Of a stretch of DNA of 64,000 nt, positions 12,321 through 24,539 are shown in pieces. The translations under genes were made by a program, and so were the position numbers. Position 1 is the stretch's first letter. The number at the start of each line of letters is the position of its first letter. The notes beneath the pieces were generated by a model that was given only the letters and a program-made list of their open reading frames with translations, searched no databases and was not told the DNA's origin. This DNA comes from Acanthaster planci (taxonomy: Eukaryota; Echinodermata; Asteroidea; Valvatida; Acanthasteridae), in assembly GCF_001949145.1 (NCBI RefSeq), contig NW_019091491.1, forward strand, positions 933,299 through 997,298. Direction: 5' to 3'.

Positions 12321-15300
12321 TATGTTCTTTTCTCACTCCAGCATAAAGAGTGAATGAGACAGAAATTGTTATGACCTTCATGCTTTATAAGGTATTGTGA
12401 ATGCGTAGGAAATTGCTTTTATTTGAAAGAAAGGTCAATATTTTTGTGTTTTATGTTGGTATGAAAAGCCGTAGATCAGAAATGTCTTTGCTATATAGGT
12501 CCTTCCATGTAGTTGGGGCACAATTTTTGTGACGATGTCCTAGTTACGTGGGTAACTTTTACCATGTCTGTCATTACCTGTTGATTCAGCATTTCAAGAT
12601 GTATATCAATGACAATTTGGAATCCACATGCAGAGAAATAGCTGTTCACTTTCACGGAACCCATGTAACAATTCATACCGTCACAAATTGTGCCCCAACC
12701 TCATGAAATGATCCATATACATGTAGTTGAAAGACTTGAGCTGTATATGTAAACGTGGTCAGCATTGACACTCATTGTCTGTGTTAAAATTAGCTTCTGT
12801 ACGGTTCTTTTGCACTGGTACTTTTTTGCCAGTGCACACGCACCATGTTTTGACCGAATAGTTCCTGTCACGTGATCTGCAATTCACTATTCAGCAGGAC
12901 GGTGATTTACCTGGGATAGAATTAACGTTTAATGTTTTCATTCAAAATAAAACATAAACATAAAACTGCAGTGAGAGCGACTGTGGAGTTCACATGTGAA
13001 GAATAAAATCTTTTAAGAAAAATCGGATGATAATGCACTGCTTTCTGAGTTTTTCTCTTTTTATTTTATAGCCAAAACACAAGTTTTCTGACGAAGAACT
13101 TCAGCGTTACTTTGGTGTCGACAGTCATGAAAAAGGTGAGTCTGGTGAGATCAAATCAAAAGTTCTTTCTGTTCCAAGGACTACACTAAATTCTTTGAAC
13201 AATGACTGTTGCTCCAAGAAACGCTATTTCTTACGAATCTAAAGCAAAACTATGAGTCTCAAGTAGTATAATTGAGTTTATATAACCTTTAATTTGTGTT
13301 GCCCAATTTTTTAGCCCCTGAGTACGAGATAGTGTATCCGGAGTATGCAATTGCTGACAGCAAGCGCAGAGTAGCTCGAAGTGCCATTTCAACTTCGCAC
13401 CTTGACGTTTATGTCACCGCATTCGGCGAGAATTTGCACATGGCATTGGAGCACGACGACAGTAACATCAGACCTGGCCTCGAAGCTGAATACGTCACTG
13501 ACAGGGGCATCATCAAGGTGCCTGTCCGGACCGACTGTATTTACACTGGCAGAGTGGTCGGGGAAGCTGACTCTCTTGTGTCAGTCACCACTTGCACAGG
13601 TTTGGTAAGTCCGACGAGCTTTTTCTGCAAAGCATTGTTGGTAACAAACAACAGTTTCCGTGAATTTTGATAAATAATCAAGCCCATGTGGCTACTAGGC
13701 AAAGGTTTTCAACTATTTTTTTTAAATTCCACACTCTATTCAAGAGTCAAAAAGTAAAAAGAGAAAAAGCGCACGACGTAATAATGTTGAGAAAGGAGAG
13801 GGTCATTGTGCAACCCTATCTAAAAAAAAAGAAAAGAAAAAGACAGACCAAAAATTCTATCCCAAAAGATCATATGAACAAATTACAGAGAAAATCAAAT
13901 TGATTTATCGATAACAAAGTTCATTTATTCTTTTTTTCATTTTGCCTAAAGATGGCGGTTATAAATCACGCCACTGGACCGACGTACATCGAGCCGTTGG
14001 ATGACGAACACGCCTTCAAGAGAGACACTGGGCGTGGTCTCCCCCACGTTGCCTATAAAGACAGACCAGAGAGAGGTGCCTCGTGCTCTGTCCGAGGTAA
14101 GTTCAGTGCGAGACTTGATATGCAAACGTTAAAGGACTAAGTTTTATTTCCTCTTGAGCTAAAGCGAAACGTAAATCAGATAACAGCAATCAATCTGTAA
14201 TTAGAGTAGCCGTAAATAAGTTGACATAATTATATAAGATACGGTGGCCGAAATTAAAGTAGGTCATTACTGACGATATGCCTGTAAAGCAGTCAGTGCC
14301 CTTGTATGTGTTGTATGTCCCATTTTACCCCTGAGACCTGGTTTTGTTATGCTAATTGATTCATCTTTGGACAAAACAAGACAAAAAAGACATAATGTGT
14401 ATACTAAGTAAGATACTGGCATATGAATATTAAAAGTGCGTTCCAAAAGGCGATCCTTGCAAGATATGTTTTCAGTAAAGGAGAATGGGTGTCGACCCTT
14501 AGCATAGTTTTCGAGGTCCCTTCTGAAATCGAGTTTTTTCCACAGCAATTTGATCAAAATTATAATTCCAACTCGAGCTAACATGCTTCACAAAACATGG
14601 ATATCACCCGTAAATAGCCTCTCCAACACTTTTCTTAACCTACGACACGCATTGAACAAGAGAAAACAGTACATAAAACAGCCGTGGAAACAAATTTTGT
14701 AAATATTATATCAAAACAATGTATTTGAGAAAATAAAATATATGAAATTCTGAAGTCTAGTAGAAAACAATGACACTTGTGTCTGTGTCAGCGTCAACGG
14801 ATAGGCTGTAACATTGGTCGAAACGAGGAATTCGACGGGCGCTAAGCTGCATAGTTACAACGTGTGAGTCAACTGTTTGACTGCACGTGTGACCATGGCG
14901 CACCATTTGTGTGAATCTGTGATCGGGACGAGATCTATTTTCTTAGGCTGTTACACGCATAACCAGGTTTGTCAAATATCCATGAGAGGCTGGCTTATAC
15001 AGGGTACAGCGAACTACGAAACAAAGCCCCTTGGAAAGCACAACGAAGTTCAGGGCACAATACCATACAAGCCGACATAACTGGAGTCTCTCAAACTGAA
15101 ATCAAATTATTATCTCGAGTCTAATCTTTCTGAGGAGTTACTCAATTCCATTTTATTTATTCACCAAAAGAAACTCACTGCACAAAAAAATGATAGGCCT
15201 AGTTTACAAGCTCGCTTGCAGGCATTTTTCAAATGCTCCCTTCTACTTTCTTGGGCACTGAGGACCGTTTTCTGTCCATAATTGAACATCAACGCTGCCC

Positions 15301-18300
15301 TCTGCTGGAAGTCCCCAAACCCAAAGATGCGCCTGGCCTATATTTTCATAATCCTTCAATTTTGGTCTGCCAAACAATCACCTTTTTCAAAATCAGGAGA
15401 GGGATGTAAGTGCGAATGTGTGTTACAAGTTTCGGTGACCAGCAAAACTGAGAGAACACTTTATACGAGGCTTGGTCCAGTGATTTTACTGGACAAGTTT
15501 TACATGATTTGATCAAACTTTGGGAGAATAAACATTTTATAATTCGAAGGTACTTTAGAAGAAAATGATCCAAAGTCAGTTACGATTTTTATTGCATTGT
15601 TATCATACTAGCTTGGATCAGTCTATACAGTTTCTGAACAAGGCCACAAGCAAATCCTCAACGTTTGTGTACACGCACTAAGCAAAGGCAGGAGCTGGAG
15701 TTGCCACAAATAGTCCAATTACTGGTCATTTATTTTTGCCATATTGTTGAACGCGGTTTACCCACTAGTTGTGAGGATTAATTTCTTTCACCAAATAAAT
15801 GCATTGGCTTATCGTCCAACAACGGTCGACCATGAATTTTCTCCCATTCCTTTCAACATGTCGTATTTTACCTAACGTTAGTGAAAGAGTACAGGTGCAC
15901 TGAAAGAGAAACCCGACCAGAAGGCACCAAGTATCTCGAACTTGCTGTCATTGGTGACGCCAAGCTGTACAGTCAACGCGGCAGCAATACCCAGACAGCT
16001 CTCACAACACTTTTTAATGCGGTGAGATTAATTTCTGATCAATAAGGTGTGAACCATACCAATATGCATGTACATGTATTGCTGAAGGCATCTTTTACCT
16101 GTTGGTTGTGACCAATCAGAGGACGGCTAATACCGGTGCCTCGTGGCTGAAAACATCTGGCCATGTAAAAAGTCGTCAATTTTTAAATGTCGACTGGCCT
16201 CAGTTGAATAGCACGCAGGGTCACTTTGAAACATGGTCCTTTATCACATTCCGTCAGTAAGGGGTTCTGCTCAACAGACAAAAGTTCCAATTGTCTGTTC
16301 TTTACCAAACAATTCCTCATGCATAGGGCTAAGGCTATAGTATTTACTGTTTAAGGGAGATATTGTTTTCAGGATATTGTATTCAATTCCCAGTCTGTTC
16401 AACCCACCTTGTTGAGTATTAGTTCGCTGAGATTGGAAGGGAAGGTAGGTCGCAGTGGTATCATTGCCCGTACTTCTTGACAGGAAAACAGTGATAGTCC
16501 TTTGGAATTCACTTTGGTATAGGTGAAGAATGTCCTGCAGCTCGATTCGCTGGCTGGAACCAACCTCGTCCCCATACTAGTGCACATGGTAATCTTGACG
16601 CCAAGTCAGGTATTGGCCTACATACAATGTCATCGCTCAGTTTATGCCAACTGCTTAAAAGTGCGCATTTACTTCTTTTTACTAAACCATTCCTATTGTA
16701 GGAGCCTGTCTTTACTGCTATTACAGCAATATCGTTTTAGGCTGTTCCATGTAATTCCAAGGCTTGTCAAACCAGTTTATTAAGGTATCATTTCGCTAGG
16801 ATAGGAAGGCAGCGAGCGAAAAAGAGTTTTTGTCCTTTATATGGCTCCTCTTTTGAATGATATTCACTCTTTTGGAGTGTTTTTCACTCGTTTTAGAATT
16901 GGCTTTCCACTATTTTGGAGAAGCGTTGTAAGGGGCTCACTCCTACAAAGAGTGCGGTTTTCACTCCCTTGCCTATAGAGGGTGCAGTAATCTTATTGAG
17001 ATGCAGGAGGTTTCAACGCCGAGGAAACACTACAAAAATGTTGATGCTCTAGTTTTGTAGTCTTGTCTACCGTACAATTTAGCCAATAAAGTTGTAGACA
17101 ATAGACAGACGCCCGAATTAACAAAGTCGTGAATTCAGGGTTTTCTAATGCACATACGAAATGTGATCCTTATTAGTAAAAATAAAGAAAAACGAAATCC
17201 TAGCGAAGGGATAAACATATAAGACCAGAATGAACCGTTGAAAACCTTGAAAGAAACTATACTTCAACCCTAACAGATGTCAAAAACGCAGGATAATACG
17301 CAACTACGCTGATCTAGCCTTCTATTTTCCACCTTAAGATTCACACACTGACAAACACCTGCTTTCTCCACAGCCTGGATTTACAACCAGCTCAGATCCT
17401 GAAGAGTCTTTAGAAAACGCCGAGGGGTGGCTGCAAAACAATAGGTACCCGTCTTCGGATAAGCGTCACTGGGACAATGCTGCCGTGATGAGCGGGTAAT
17501 TTCACCAAATTGACACAATCTTTCTATACCAAAGGCCAAAAATAAACAGAAAAGGATTGTTCCGAAAAAGGAGTGTTGCCTTAGAACCGAATGGCAAGCC
17601 CACCATTAATGGTGCCTTTTATTAGCAAAAACTCCGACGCCATTAAATCATTCTCCAAACAGCAAAGGATCAGGCATATGGAGTCCAGAGGGGACTTGGC
17701 CGACGAAGATTACGCAAAGAGGATACAATAATCACAGAAACGTAGATCGAAACTTAGATTCAAACTGACTATAGGTGCAAAGCTAATAATCATTGTAAGA
17801 TGACTGGTGGACATGGTGCACGGAATCTAAGGCCTCTAGCTAACGTCCCATGATGAACCACGTCAGGGGGCTTGGTAGTCCAATAGGCTGAAGTCTGATA
17901 CTCGGTTCCAGAGGTCGCAGGTCCATTATTTTGGGCCTCCAACATTGGCTGCCAGCACATTTTGTGCATCATGCAGAATGTTCTCAGCTTTTCTTTCAAG
18001 TTTTCAAACAGTATTAAGAAATGTCGTTCAAAACATATTCGATAGGAATTTCGAAAACACAAAGACTTACTGACAAATGTTCTGAATACTCTAGTTATGT
18101 TTAAACAAAGTACGTCTCACAACTGTTATGGATAATCATCATTTTGGTGAACCAACAGATGGTCCTTCACAGAAGATACCCTTGGCCTGGCCAATCTGGG
18201 CGAATGTGACAACGAAAAAGCAGTTTCCATTTCAAGCTTCCTCGGCTTTGACGTGGCGACCGACACGGCTGCGCATGAAATCGGACACAAGTAAGCCAGT

Positions 18301-20884
18301 TCTTAGAATGCCTCAAACAGTGGTCAGTATAAATATTATACATGCATATACTGGTAAAGCTGACATGGTTAAGTTTTTATACCCCCGTTCTTGACAGGGC
18401 AGTTCTCACTTCCATTCAATGCTATTGTTTTCAAATAATGGAACGAGGGAAACCTTTAACTAGCCCTATTCAGGTACGATTAAGTCAAGAACCATGACCT
18501 CGTAAGTACATGTAAGTTGGTTACCGCCAATTTGTGACTAAAATAATGGAAATAACTTCTCCTATTAAGCACAATGAAAAAATAACACAGGCACAACTGA
18601 GGTTCCCTAATTTCGGTCTATGGAACCGGCATAAAGTTCGAAAATGTTCATTCTTATCAGCTCAACAGTAGATTTGCCGAATATAGGTCAATTGATATAT
18701 GCATAAAGAGCATTCACAGCTTTTCACGTACAAGTACTTGCAGTGTTTATTTGACTCTTGGAAGCTAATGTACACGGAGTGCATATTTTCCAAGATTTTA
18801 AACTCCGAAGGTCAATTAACTGGATGTTTTCCTTTTTGATGAAGTTATTGGTTGACTGTAAAGTGTAACACCAAGACGGCTGGTTTGAAATTCTTTGTGT
18901 GTCCCATCTCTTTTTTTTTCGTAAATTTTCTTCACTGCAGTTTGGGTATGTGTCATGACAGCTTTCAAAACAATTGTCCTCCTTCTGGATACATCATGGC
19001 CGCCGAAACAACCGACGTCAGGGTTAAGCCCAAATGGTCTTCGTGCAGTAAACGTTACTACAACCACTTTATCGCGTAAGTTAGAGAGCCTGTGTATTTA
19101 TTTAAGGGGAAGAATTCCTTCTCTCATAGTGTAAGAGCTCTTAATCAAAAATCTTTTATCAGATTTTTATTTTATGGTTTTGACTTTTTGGCAGGCGCTT
19201 GCATTTGTTTACTGCCCAACAAACAAATCAGAAAAAAAAATCACACACTTCTGAGCAATTCTCTGGGGAAGCATTAAGGAACTAAAGTTCCCTCAATACA
19301 TTTGCCCTCCTTCCAGGTTTAACGCACAGAGGCAGAATATCAACGTGCACGCAGGTCACAACATGCTTGTGCATGCTTGTGCATGCTTGTCATACAAAGA
19401 TAAGATCGGGGACTCGATCTTGCCACGATCAATAGATTGCACCCACACGTGACCTATAGTGGGTATCAACCCCATAGCAACGTGTGCTTTGAGTGTTGTT
19501 GACAAACAATACAGCCAAATCACGATATAGTACGAAAGCCCATTAGTGCCAACTTTTTTGAGTACTTTTGTTTGTTTGTGTGTTCGTTTTTTGGTATTCA
19601 ATTTCTTATGGGTAATTTGTTTTGTATTTTTGTGGGTTTTTGGAAACTTTACGAAACGAAGGTTTGGTAAGCGGGCATTGCCGTTCGTAACTTTTTGGGG
19701 GGTTGGAACTCTTCCGTTGTATGACCGTCCCCGTAGCTGCTGTCGCCTTCTTTGCTCGACTCCCTCTGGGTCTATAGTAATTAATCCAAGAAGATGGCGC
19801 ACCGTTTGTCGGCTTATACAGAGGCCTAAGGTACTCAACTGCCCTTCTTTAAAACATGCAATATCAACAATGTCTGTGTGTTGTCTTCGGCAATAAAGGC
19901 CAGGTTCTCGCAATCTACGGTGTAGGTTACGCTTGCTGAGACTGATAGAATGATTACAAGCAAGAGAAGCAATTATTTCTTCATAACTTTGTCTGTTTCT
20001 TCATAACTAAAGTAATGCGTGATCAAATGCAGACTCCGTGTGTCTGAAGCCGCGGCAGCCATGATGTCTTCTGAAAACTCGAGGGGAGGGAAATGCCCCC
20101 CCCCCAAGTTAGTAGAAAATATACTGCGCGGCCTTTATGAAATCACAGACCAAGAAACGGCACTTCCTCTCTGATCTGAAATCGTTCTTGTACTTTATTA
20201 CATTATAAAGTATGACAGTGCCCGCGTAACAAACCTTCATTTTGTAAAGTTTTGCAAACAAATTACCAAAAAATAAATAAATAAATTAAGAAGAAGAAAA
20301 TTATAACCCCCCCAAAAAGGGATTTCGTAACAAGTACCCAGCACATCAGCAGTCTGGGCACGGTACCTACTTTGCTTTTTGTGGATGCTGTGTTTGTTGA
20401 TATTTAATATCGTAACTTGGCGCGCGCAATAGGTCTTTTCGGTATAACATTAATGCCCCAAAACGTATTACACTCCTTGTCTAAAGCCAGAGGCAACAGG
20501 TGAAGCAGGCCTACTCAAGTTAAACAGCACTTTACTGTTTTCACTGTGTATCCCAGCCACTGATTGTGGTTGGAGTATGATAAGCACACTGGAAGAAGAG
20601 GGGTAATTAGAAATATTTACAGCGTACGTGAAAATTACAAATTGAATGTAAACACTGTTGGGTTTCTCCTGATGAGCTCTATAGTCTGCAGTTGGTGACT
20701 GAATAGAGCAATGTGAGAGCCGAACTGATTTGACTTGTATTTCCACGGAAACAGACAACCATTGATTGAGAAATGCCTGATGTACAAAGGGACTTACTAT
20801 GCACTGAGAATGCAGAGTTCATTGGAATGTCTTATCTGTTTGCTTAACTTTTATAGGAGCAAAGACTGCTACAACGACTCTTAG
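12018..20884 (+). CDS. Gene 1: secreted M12B (reprolysin-type) zinc metalloprotease, 10 coding exons
   Basis: Model: join 12018-12080, 13072-13135, 13315-13604, 13952-14096, 15882-16021, 16523-16588, 17374-17495, 18159-18290, 18941-19075, 20857-20884; 1185 nt, 394 residues plus stop. Residues 1-18 form a signal peptide. About 22-199 is a reprolysin propeptide, with a YTGRVVGEADSLVSVTTC core and an ...YIEPL block typical of the family. About 204-394 is the catalytic domain, from KYLELAVIGDAKL through DTLGLANLGECDN to HEIGHNLGMCHD at 336-347: three zinc-binding histidines, the catalytic Glu and the Asp after the third His. A Met-turn-like GYIMAAE follows. The product should be secreted and cleave extracellular proteins. 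The stop comes immediately after the catalytic domain, so the disintegrin, Cys-rich, EGF and TSP modules of ADAM and ADAMTS proteins are absent. I know of family members this short but cannot name an orthologue. Confidence 0.88.
12492..12719. repeat. MITE-like element with ~40 bp terminal inverted repeats, in intron 1 of gene 1
   Basis: The left arm (12492-12534, containing GTTGGGGCACAATTTTTGTG) is the near-exact reverse complement of the right arm (12679-12719, containing CACAAATTGTGCCCCAAC). The ends are TA-rich, compatible with a TA target site as in Tc1/mariner-derived MITEs. No transposase is encoded. It leaves the splicing of gene 1 intact. Confidence 0.6.
13072..13135 (+). CDS. Gene 1 exon 2: start of the propeptide
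   Basis: Acceptor TTTTATAG, donor AAAAG|GTGAG. Encodes PKHKFSDEELQRYFGVDSHEK plus one base; enters in phase 0 and leaves in phase 1. Charged and helical in appearance, as at the start of reprolysin propeptides. Confidence 0.85.
13315..13604 (+). CDS. Gene 1 exon 3: reprolysin propeptide core
   Basis: Acceptor CAATTTTTTAG, donor TTTG|GTAAGT. Encodes the YEIVYPEYA strand, a basic RRVAR site (minimal furin-type RXXR), the LDVYVTAFGENLHMALE strand and CIYTGRVVGEADSLVSVTTC, the conserved propeptide pattern of M12B proteases. Confidence 0.9.
13952..14096 (+). CDS. Gene 1 exon 4: end of the propeptide
   Basis: Acceptor TTTTGCCTAAAG, donor CCGAG|GTAAGT; phases 0 in, 1 out. Encodes MAVINHATGPTYIEPLDDEH, the characteristic IEPL block, then basic spacers. 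The Cys in RGASCSVRG is a candidate for the zinc-blocking cysteine switch, but this is inference. Confidence 0.88.
14097..15881 (+). other. Intron 4 of gene 1 (1.8 kb)
   Basis: No exon-like ORF. It holds a perfect CTCF-core match on the minus strand at 15294-15308 and one TAGGCCTA octamer at 15194-15201. Confidence 0.7.
15294..15308 (-). promoter_or_regulatory. CTCF-like binding motif
   Basis: The minus strand reads CCAGCAGAGGGCAGC, a full match to CCASYAGRKGGCR. Located in intron 4 of gene 1. Confidence 0.4.
15882..16021 (+). CDS. Gene 1 exon 5: start of the catalytic domain
   Basis: Acceptor CTAACGTTAG, donor GCG|GTGAGA; phases 1 in, 0 out. Encodes the RPEGTKYLELAVIGDAKLYS strand that opens reprolysin catalytic domains, then a Ser/Asn/Thr-rich turn and helix start. 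Confidence 0.88.
16523..16588 (+). CDS. Gene 1 exon 6: catalytic domain, second strand
   Basis: 22 codons, VKNVLQLDSLAGTNLVPILVHM, between TTTGGTATAG and GTAATC, phase 0 both sides. It corresponds to the NxVNxLY...GTxIxLV segment of the family. Confidence 0.85.
17374..17495 (+). CDS. Gene 1 exon 7: catalytic domain, central part
   Basis: Acceptor TTTCTCCACAG, donor AGCGG|GTAATT; phase 0 in, 2 out. Encodes PGFTTSSDPEESLENAEGWL and the HWDNAAVMSG segment, the counterpart of the H-D-x-A-x-L-x-T-G region preceding the active site. Confidence 0.85.
18159..18290 (+). CDS. Gene 1 exon 8: catalytic domain up to HEIGH
   Basis: Acceptor ACCAACAG, donor ACAA|GTAAGC; phase 2 both sides. Encodes DTLGLANLGECDNEK and ends inside the zinc motif (AAHEIGH plus two bases). 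A nearer AG at 18172 was rejected because it breaks the frame. Confidence 0.85.
18941..19075 (+). CDS. Gene 1 exon 9: zinc motif completion and Met-turn
   Basis: Acceptor CTTCACTGCAG, donor ATCGC|GTAAGT; phase 2 both sides. Completes HEIGHNLGMCHD, then NNCPPSGYIMAAE (Met-turn) and KWSSCSKRYYNHFIA, matching the F-S-x-C-S-x3-Y/F C-terminal helix of reprolysins. Confidence 0.9.
19362..19391 (+). repeat. Short tandem repeat, 10 bp x 3
   Basis: CATGCTTGTG is repeated three times, the last with one change, in the final intron of gene 1. Confidence 0.8.
19707..19820 (-). pseudogene. Integrase-type transposon relic
   Basis: The minus frame carries SRQTVRHLLG followed by IDPEGVEQRRRQQLRGRSY. This resembles the HTH-to-linker part just before the catalytic core of the integrase-domain elements common in aquatic animal genomes (xRxVDPEGxxxRRxRRLxRRxY). 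The frame continues without the integrase core, so only a fragment survives. It lies antisense in the last intron of gene 1. Similarity is recalled, not searched. Confidence 0.4.
20857..20884 (+). CDS. Gene 1 exon 10: last residues and stop
   Basis: Acceptor AACTTTTATAG. Encodes SKDCYNDS and TAG, after a codon split with exon 9. The Cys near the end matches the CLxNxP-like close of reprolysin catalytic domains, supporting a genuine terminal exon. Confidence 0.7.
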
Positions 20885-20938
20885 ATCATGTCATCCGGAT
20901 CCGAGCCTGATCTATCTATACATCAAGTAACGACGCAA

Positions 20939-21132
20939 AATAAAAATTGGTGATGGGCTTCGGGTAATCTACTGAATTTTACCTTTTGAATATACACGCC
21001 TGCATTTATTTCCTGTTTATTCACAACCTTTCAAAGGCAATAACTGTATATCGTAGTGTCATGGGAGAATGTCTTCACTGGCAATTTTTCTGTAATCTAG
21101 GTTGTTGAGTTTTTCAGATCATTTCCAATAAA
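20939..21132 (+). terminator. Polyadenylation signals of gene 1
   Basis: AATAAA occurs at 20939-20944, 55 bases after the stop, and again at 21127-21132. Either could serve. Confidence 0.55.
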
Positions 21133-22018
21133 TTTATTGAAATTTGCAATTCGTCATCATTGTAAACGTTTATTTGCCCAGTATTTCGCATATTTTGAAT
21201 TTAAGCGATCTTATTAAGTAACATAAACCCACAAAATAGTCGTCATAGAAATCAGTTAAATTTGTTTACGGTGTAAACAAACATTTTCTTGTGTACATGA
21301 AAAGGCTAAAATTTGTGTATAAACCTTTCTTCGAAAACACAATACGCGGTTTAAATCATTTTTGCCCTGCAGAGATCATTGCAATTGGGGTGATTTCAGT
21401 AATTTGTTTTGGAGCCATTTTGCCCCTTCGTAAAAACGGTGACAAGTTATGAAGACTCCAGTCAATTGTAGAATGTCATTTCCTCTGATGTGATCCAAAC
21501 CATTCGTGACGAAGTCGAAATTAACCGTTTTTAATGCGAAATAAAACATGTTATGTTTGCGTTTTCTTCAAGCCAGATGATCAGAATTACAAGCTGGACC
21601 GAAAATAAAGTTGGTATTCAAAAATATTACAAATAGAACAGTGTTTGCACACTTAGACCACTCTTTAAATCTTAACAACCCTTTTGAATCAGAAAAGCTT
21701 TGTTTCGTTTAAATCCAACATTTATAGTGTTTAGTTGTCAATCAGTTTATGACTTTACTGAATTTCATCCATGCAAAACGTTGTAGCTCAAAGAGCCGTA
21801 ACGTTTCTATATGGGCTTGAGTTGCGCATCATTTTTAATGATAATATATCAATTTCTTAATTGCTTTATTTTTCCAGGTTAAACAAAAACACTAGATGGG
21901 ACCCTTTCTCCTTGCTGTTTAATTAACTAGTATAAATCAAAAACTTGTATGTTTTCTTTTCCTGATTTAATGTAACATGCAAGAGAAACTTGAATAAAGG
22001 CTTGTTTGTGGGGGAAAA

Positions 22019-22993
22019 AGGGAGAAATCCTGTCTCTTCTGAAAAATGTCGACATAGTCCATTTTTTCCAACCACCGGTTTTCCTCAATTGTAATGAATT
22101 TCATACTTTGTCGCTTTTGTTCAGAAATGCCATCTTCATGGTATTAAATCACCTGCTACACTGATCTTCTGCTTGTTATACGACTACACCACCACAATCT
22201 TTACGGTCGAAAGTCACGAAACCCCAGAATAAGTGGTGTTATGGAACTGCTGCATCTCATGAAAACACTTCCAATGCATTTTTCAAAATTTGGTATTAAA
22301 GCGTGGTAGTCTCTTTACAAGTGTCATTCCTCTCTAAAAGTCCCTGTCGACAACGATTGGTGTTCGGAAAGGGAATCACGCCCCTGAGGTAATTTAGACA
22401 TTGGGCATATGCGCTAGTTTTACTTATCTAACCTCAGGAGCTGTCCACGTGGAGTACGGTATTATTGTTACCACAAAGTACGGCTATTTTTCACTGGGTG
22501 GAGTAAAAAATGAGTATTCACCTGAAGCCCAATAAAATAACTGGCTTTTAGAGAAATGCCCGTAAATTGAAAAGCCTTCTTCTCCTGAAATTATGGGTAT
22601 TCCCTCTATTTGATCTGAAAATGCAGCCTCTTTCCTATGAACTTAAGAGTACTGATGATTTCCGTATTTTTGTTAAATAATACGGACACTTCCAACAGAG
22701 TGCACTTGGTAAAAAGATTAATTAGTTTGTAGAGGTAATCTCCTCCACCTCCACAGACGGCGTGTTTGTTCCAACACCAGCTACGGTATTAGCTTTTTTC
22801 ACGTTACACTGTTTTAAACCATCGTCCCCAAAAATGTGTTATTTGTGGTCAGTGTTCAGTTTGTGATTCCAAACCAAAAGATACCGACTATTTTGGGGAC
22901 ATCAATTGGTCCGGAAGCCACCACGGTGACCAAAAGGGGAGAATTGCTGTCTCTTCCGGGAAACTGTCGACATAGTCCAATTTTTCCTCAACC
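22019..22993 (+). repeat. Diverged direct-repeat pair
   Basis: Blocks with GGGAGAA, CTGTCTCTTC and TGTCGACATAGTCCA recur in the same order at 22019-22073 and 22937-22993. They suggest an old duplication or two copies of one element; the limits are unclear. Confidence 0.4.
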
Positions 22994-24539
22994 TCATACA
23001 GAATGTCTGATTAATAAACGCTCACATCGCACAAATGGTGTACATCACCTTTAAAATATTATGGGCATGGTTTCACAAAACTTCATTTATACTTTATCAG
23101 ATTGGATAAGGAGGCGTTTTTGTTGCCATCATAAAACGAAAACTGCGAAGAAAGCTGGTGAGTTTAGCTTTCGGCTGGCACTCGTATTTGGGGAAAAACA
23201 GTGCAATACCATGAAACAGAAGCAAAACTTATACAGTCTCAATAATCTCTTAACGTCTACCTACGTTTGTCAGGGGTTTCACTAGTCTTTTACGCTTCAG
23301 TGTAAACGTATGATTTTGAATAGAAACGTGAAATTCCTAGTTTGATGTGCACAAAGCAAAAATGTCAATCAAATCGTCTTTATATACCCAAGTATGGATA
23401 AAGTGGAGGAATCAGGACCAGGCCCTTAGCACAATATGGTAGTTTTCAGCCATTTTTGTAGAGCCATTTTAATTCTCCTATTGGAAAGAAACTGTGACAA
23501 AGCAATTATGAAAAAAAAAAGAATTGTAACAAATGAAAACCTAGTTTTCTTTACATGATTAAAACTTTCTCCACTGAATTGTTTTGATTATTCGATACGA
23601 GTGGGTCTAGGTCAATAAGGTAAGAGTGGGGAATATGATAAAAATACCTAAAGTAAGTGCACTTATACCATTGTACATAATGCATATCATGTATAATGTT
23701 TCATCACTGTTCCTACTTGTCCAACAAAATGAGACATTAAAAAACTTTGGCCTGACCCCCCCCAACTGTGGATCCGCCCGTGGTATTAGTCTACGCTTAC
23801 CTTTTCACCCTGCCTTAGATAATTCGCTATGCTTTAACAAATTATTAACAAGTAAAGAGTGCGCCGACCACCACTCTCTTCGATAAGCAACATCGATATG
23901 CTCCAAATAATTATTCACTCTACCCGAAAACCCATCAACTGTAAATAACCTGTAAAAGTCTTTGCAGAGCCTGGCAATATTTCCGTCGCGACCTTGGCTG
24001 CACGCTATTGTAAAGATGATTAATCCGCCGACTTCGTCTACATGAATAGACGTTAACTGTAAACAACCTGTCAAAACGTTTCAAAACATCGCAATCAAGG
24101 CTATCGAACAGTTCGGTGAATCTTTCACGAACCTATCTGAACGGATGGTCAACCGAAATTACAGGGGCCGTCTGTATTTTTTCATAAGTTTCATGAGCAG
24201 ACAAATTGTTCGCTGTAAGGTTGCGATGCACAAATGCGCTTCGCAAAAGTATTTTGAAGTACTGGCTTTTCCAATGATGGAAATAATTTTTGCTCTTTTA
24301 ACTCGGAGAGGAAAAGAACTGCTAAGGATGTACTAATAAGAACAAGAAGACAAAAACTAAATTCTCCTTCGTGTTTTTGCCTGTGTCTGCGCCTTCTGGA
24401 TTAACAGTGACCTTGTTTGGCCCTACCCTCAGGCTAATACAGGATATTGAATTTTTAAAGGTTCCAACAAGTGCCTACTGTTCTAATTGTCCATCCATCA
24501 ATCAACATGCTTTGGGGGAGAGACGTGTTCCAAAGATTC

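Noticed and set aside
20032-20176. Open segment after an AG at 20031 that could continue gene 1 (LRVSEAAAAMMSSENSRGG...)
   Set aside because: It is in phase, but the acceptor has a poor pyrimidine tract and the product is low-complexity. The 20857 exon restores a reprolysin-like Cys and an immediate stop with a better acceptor.
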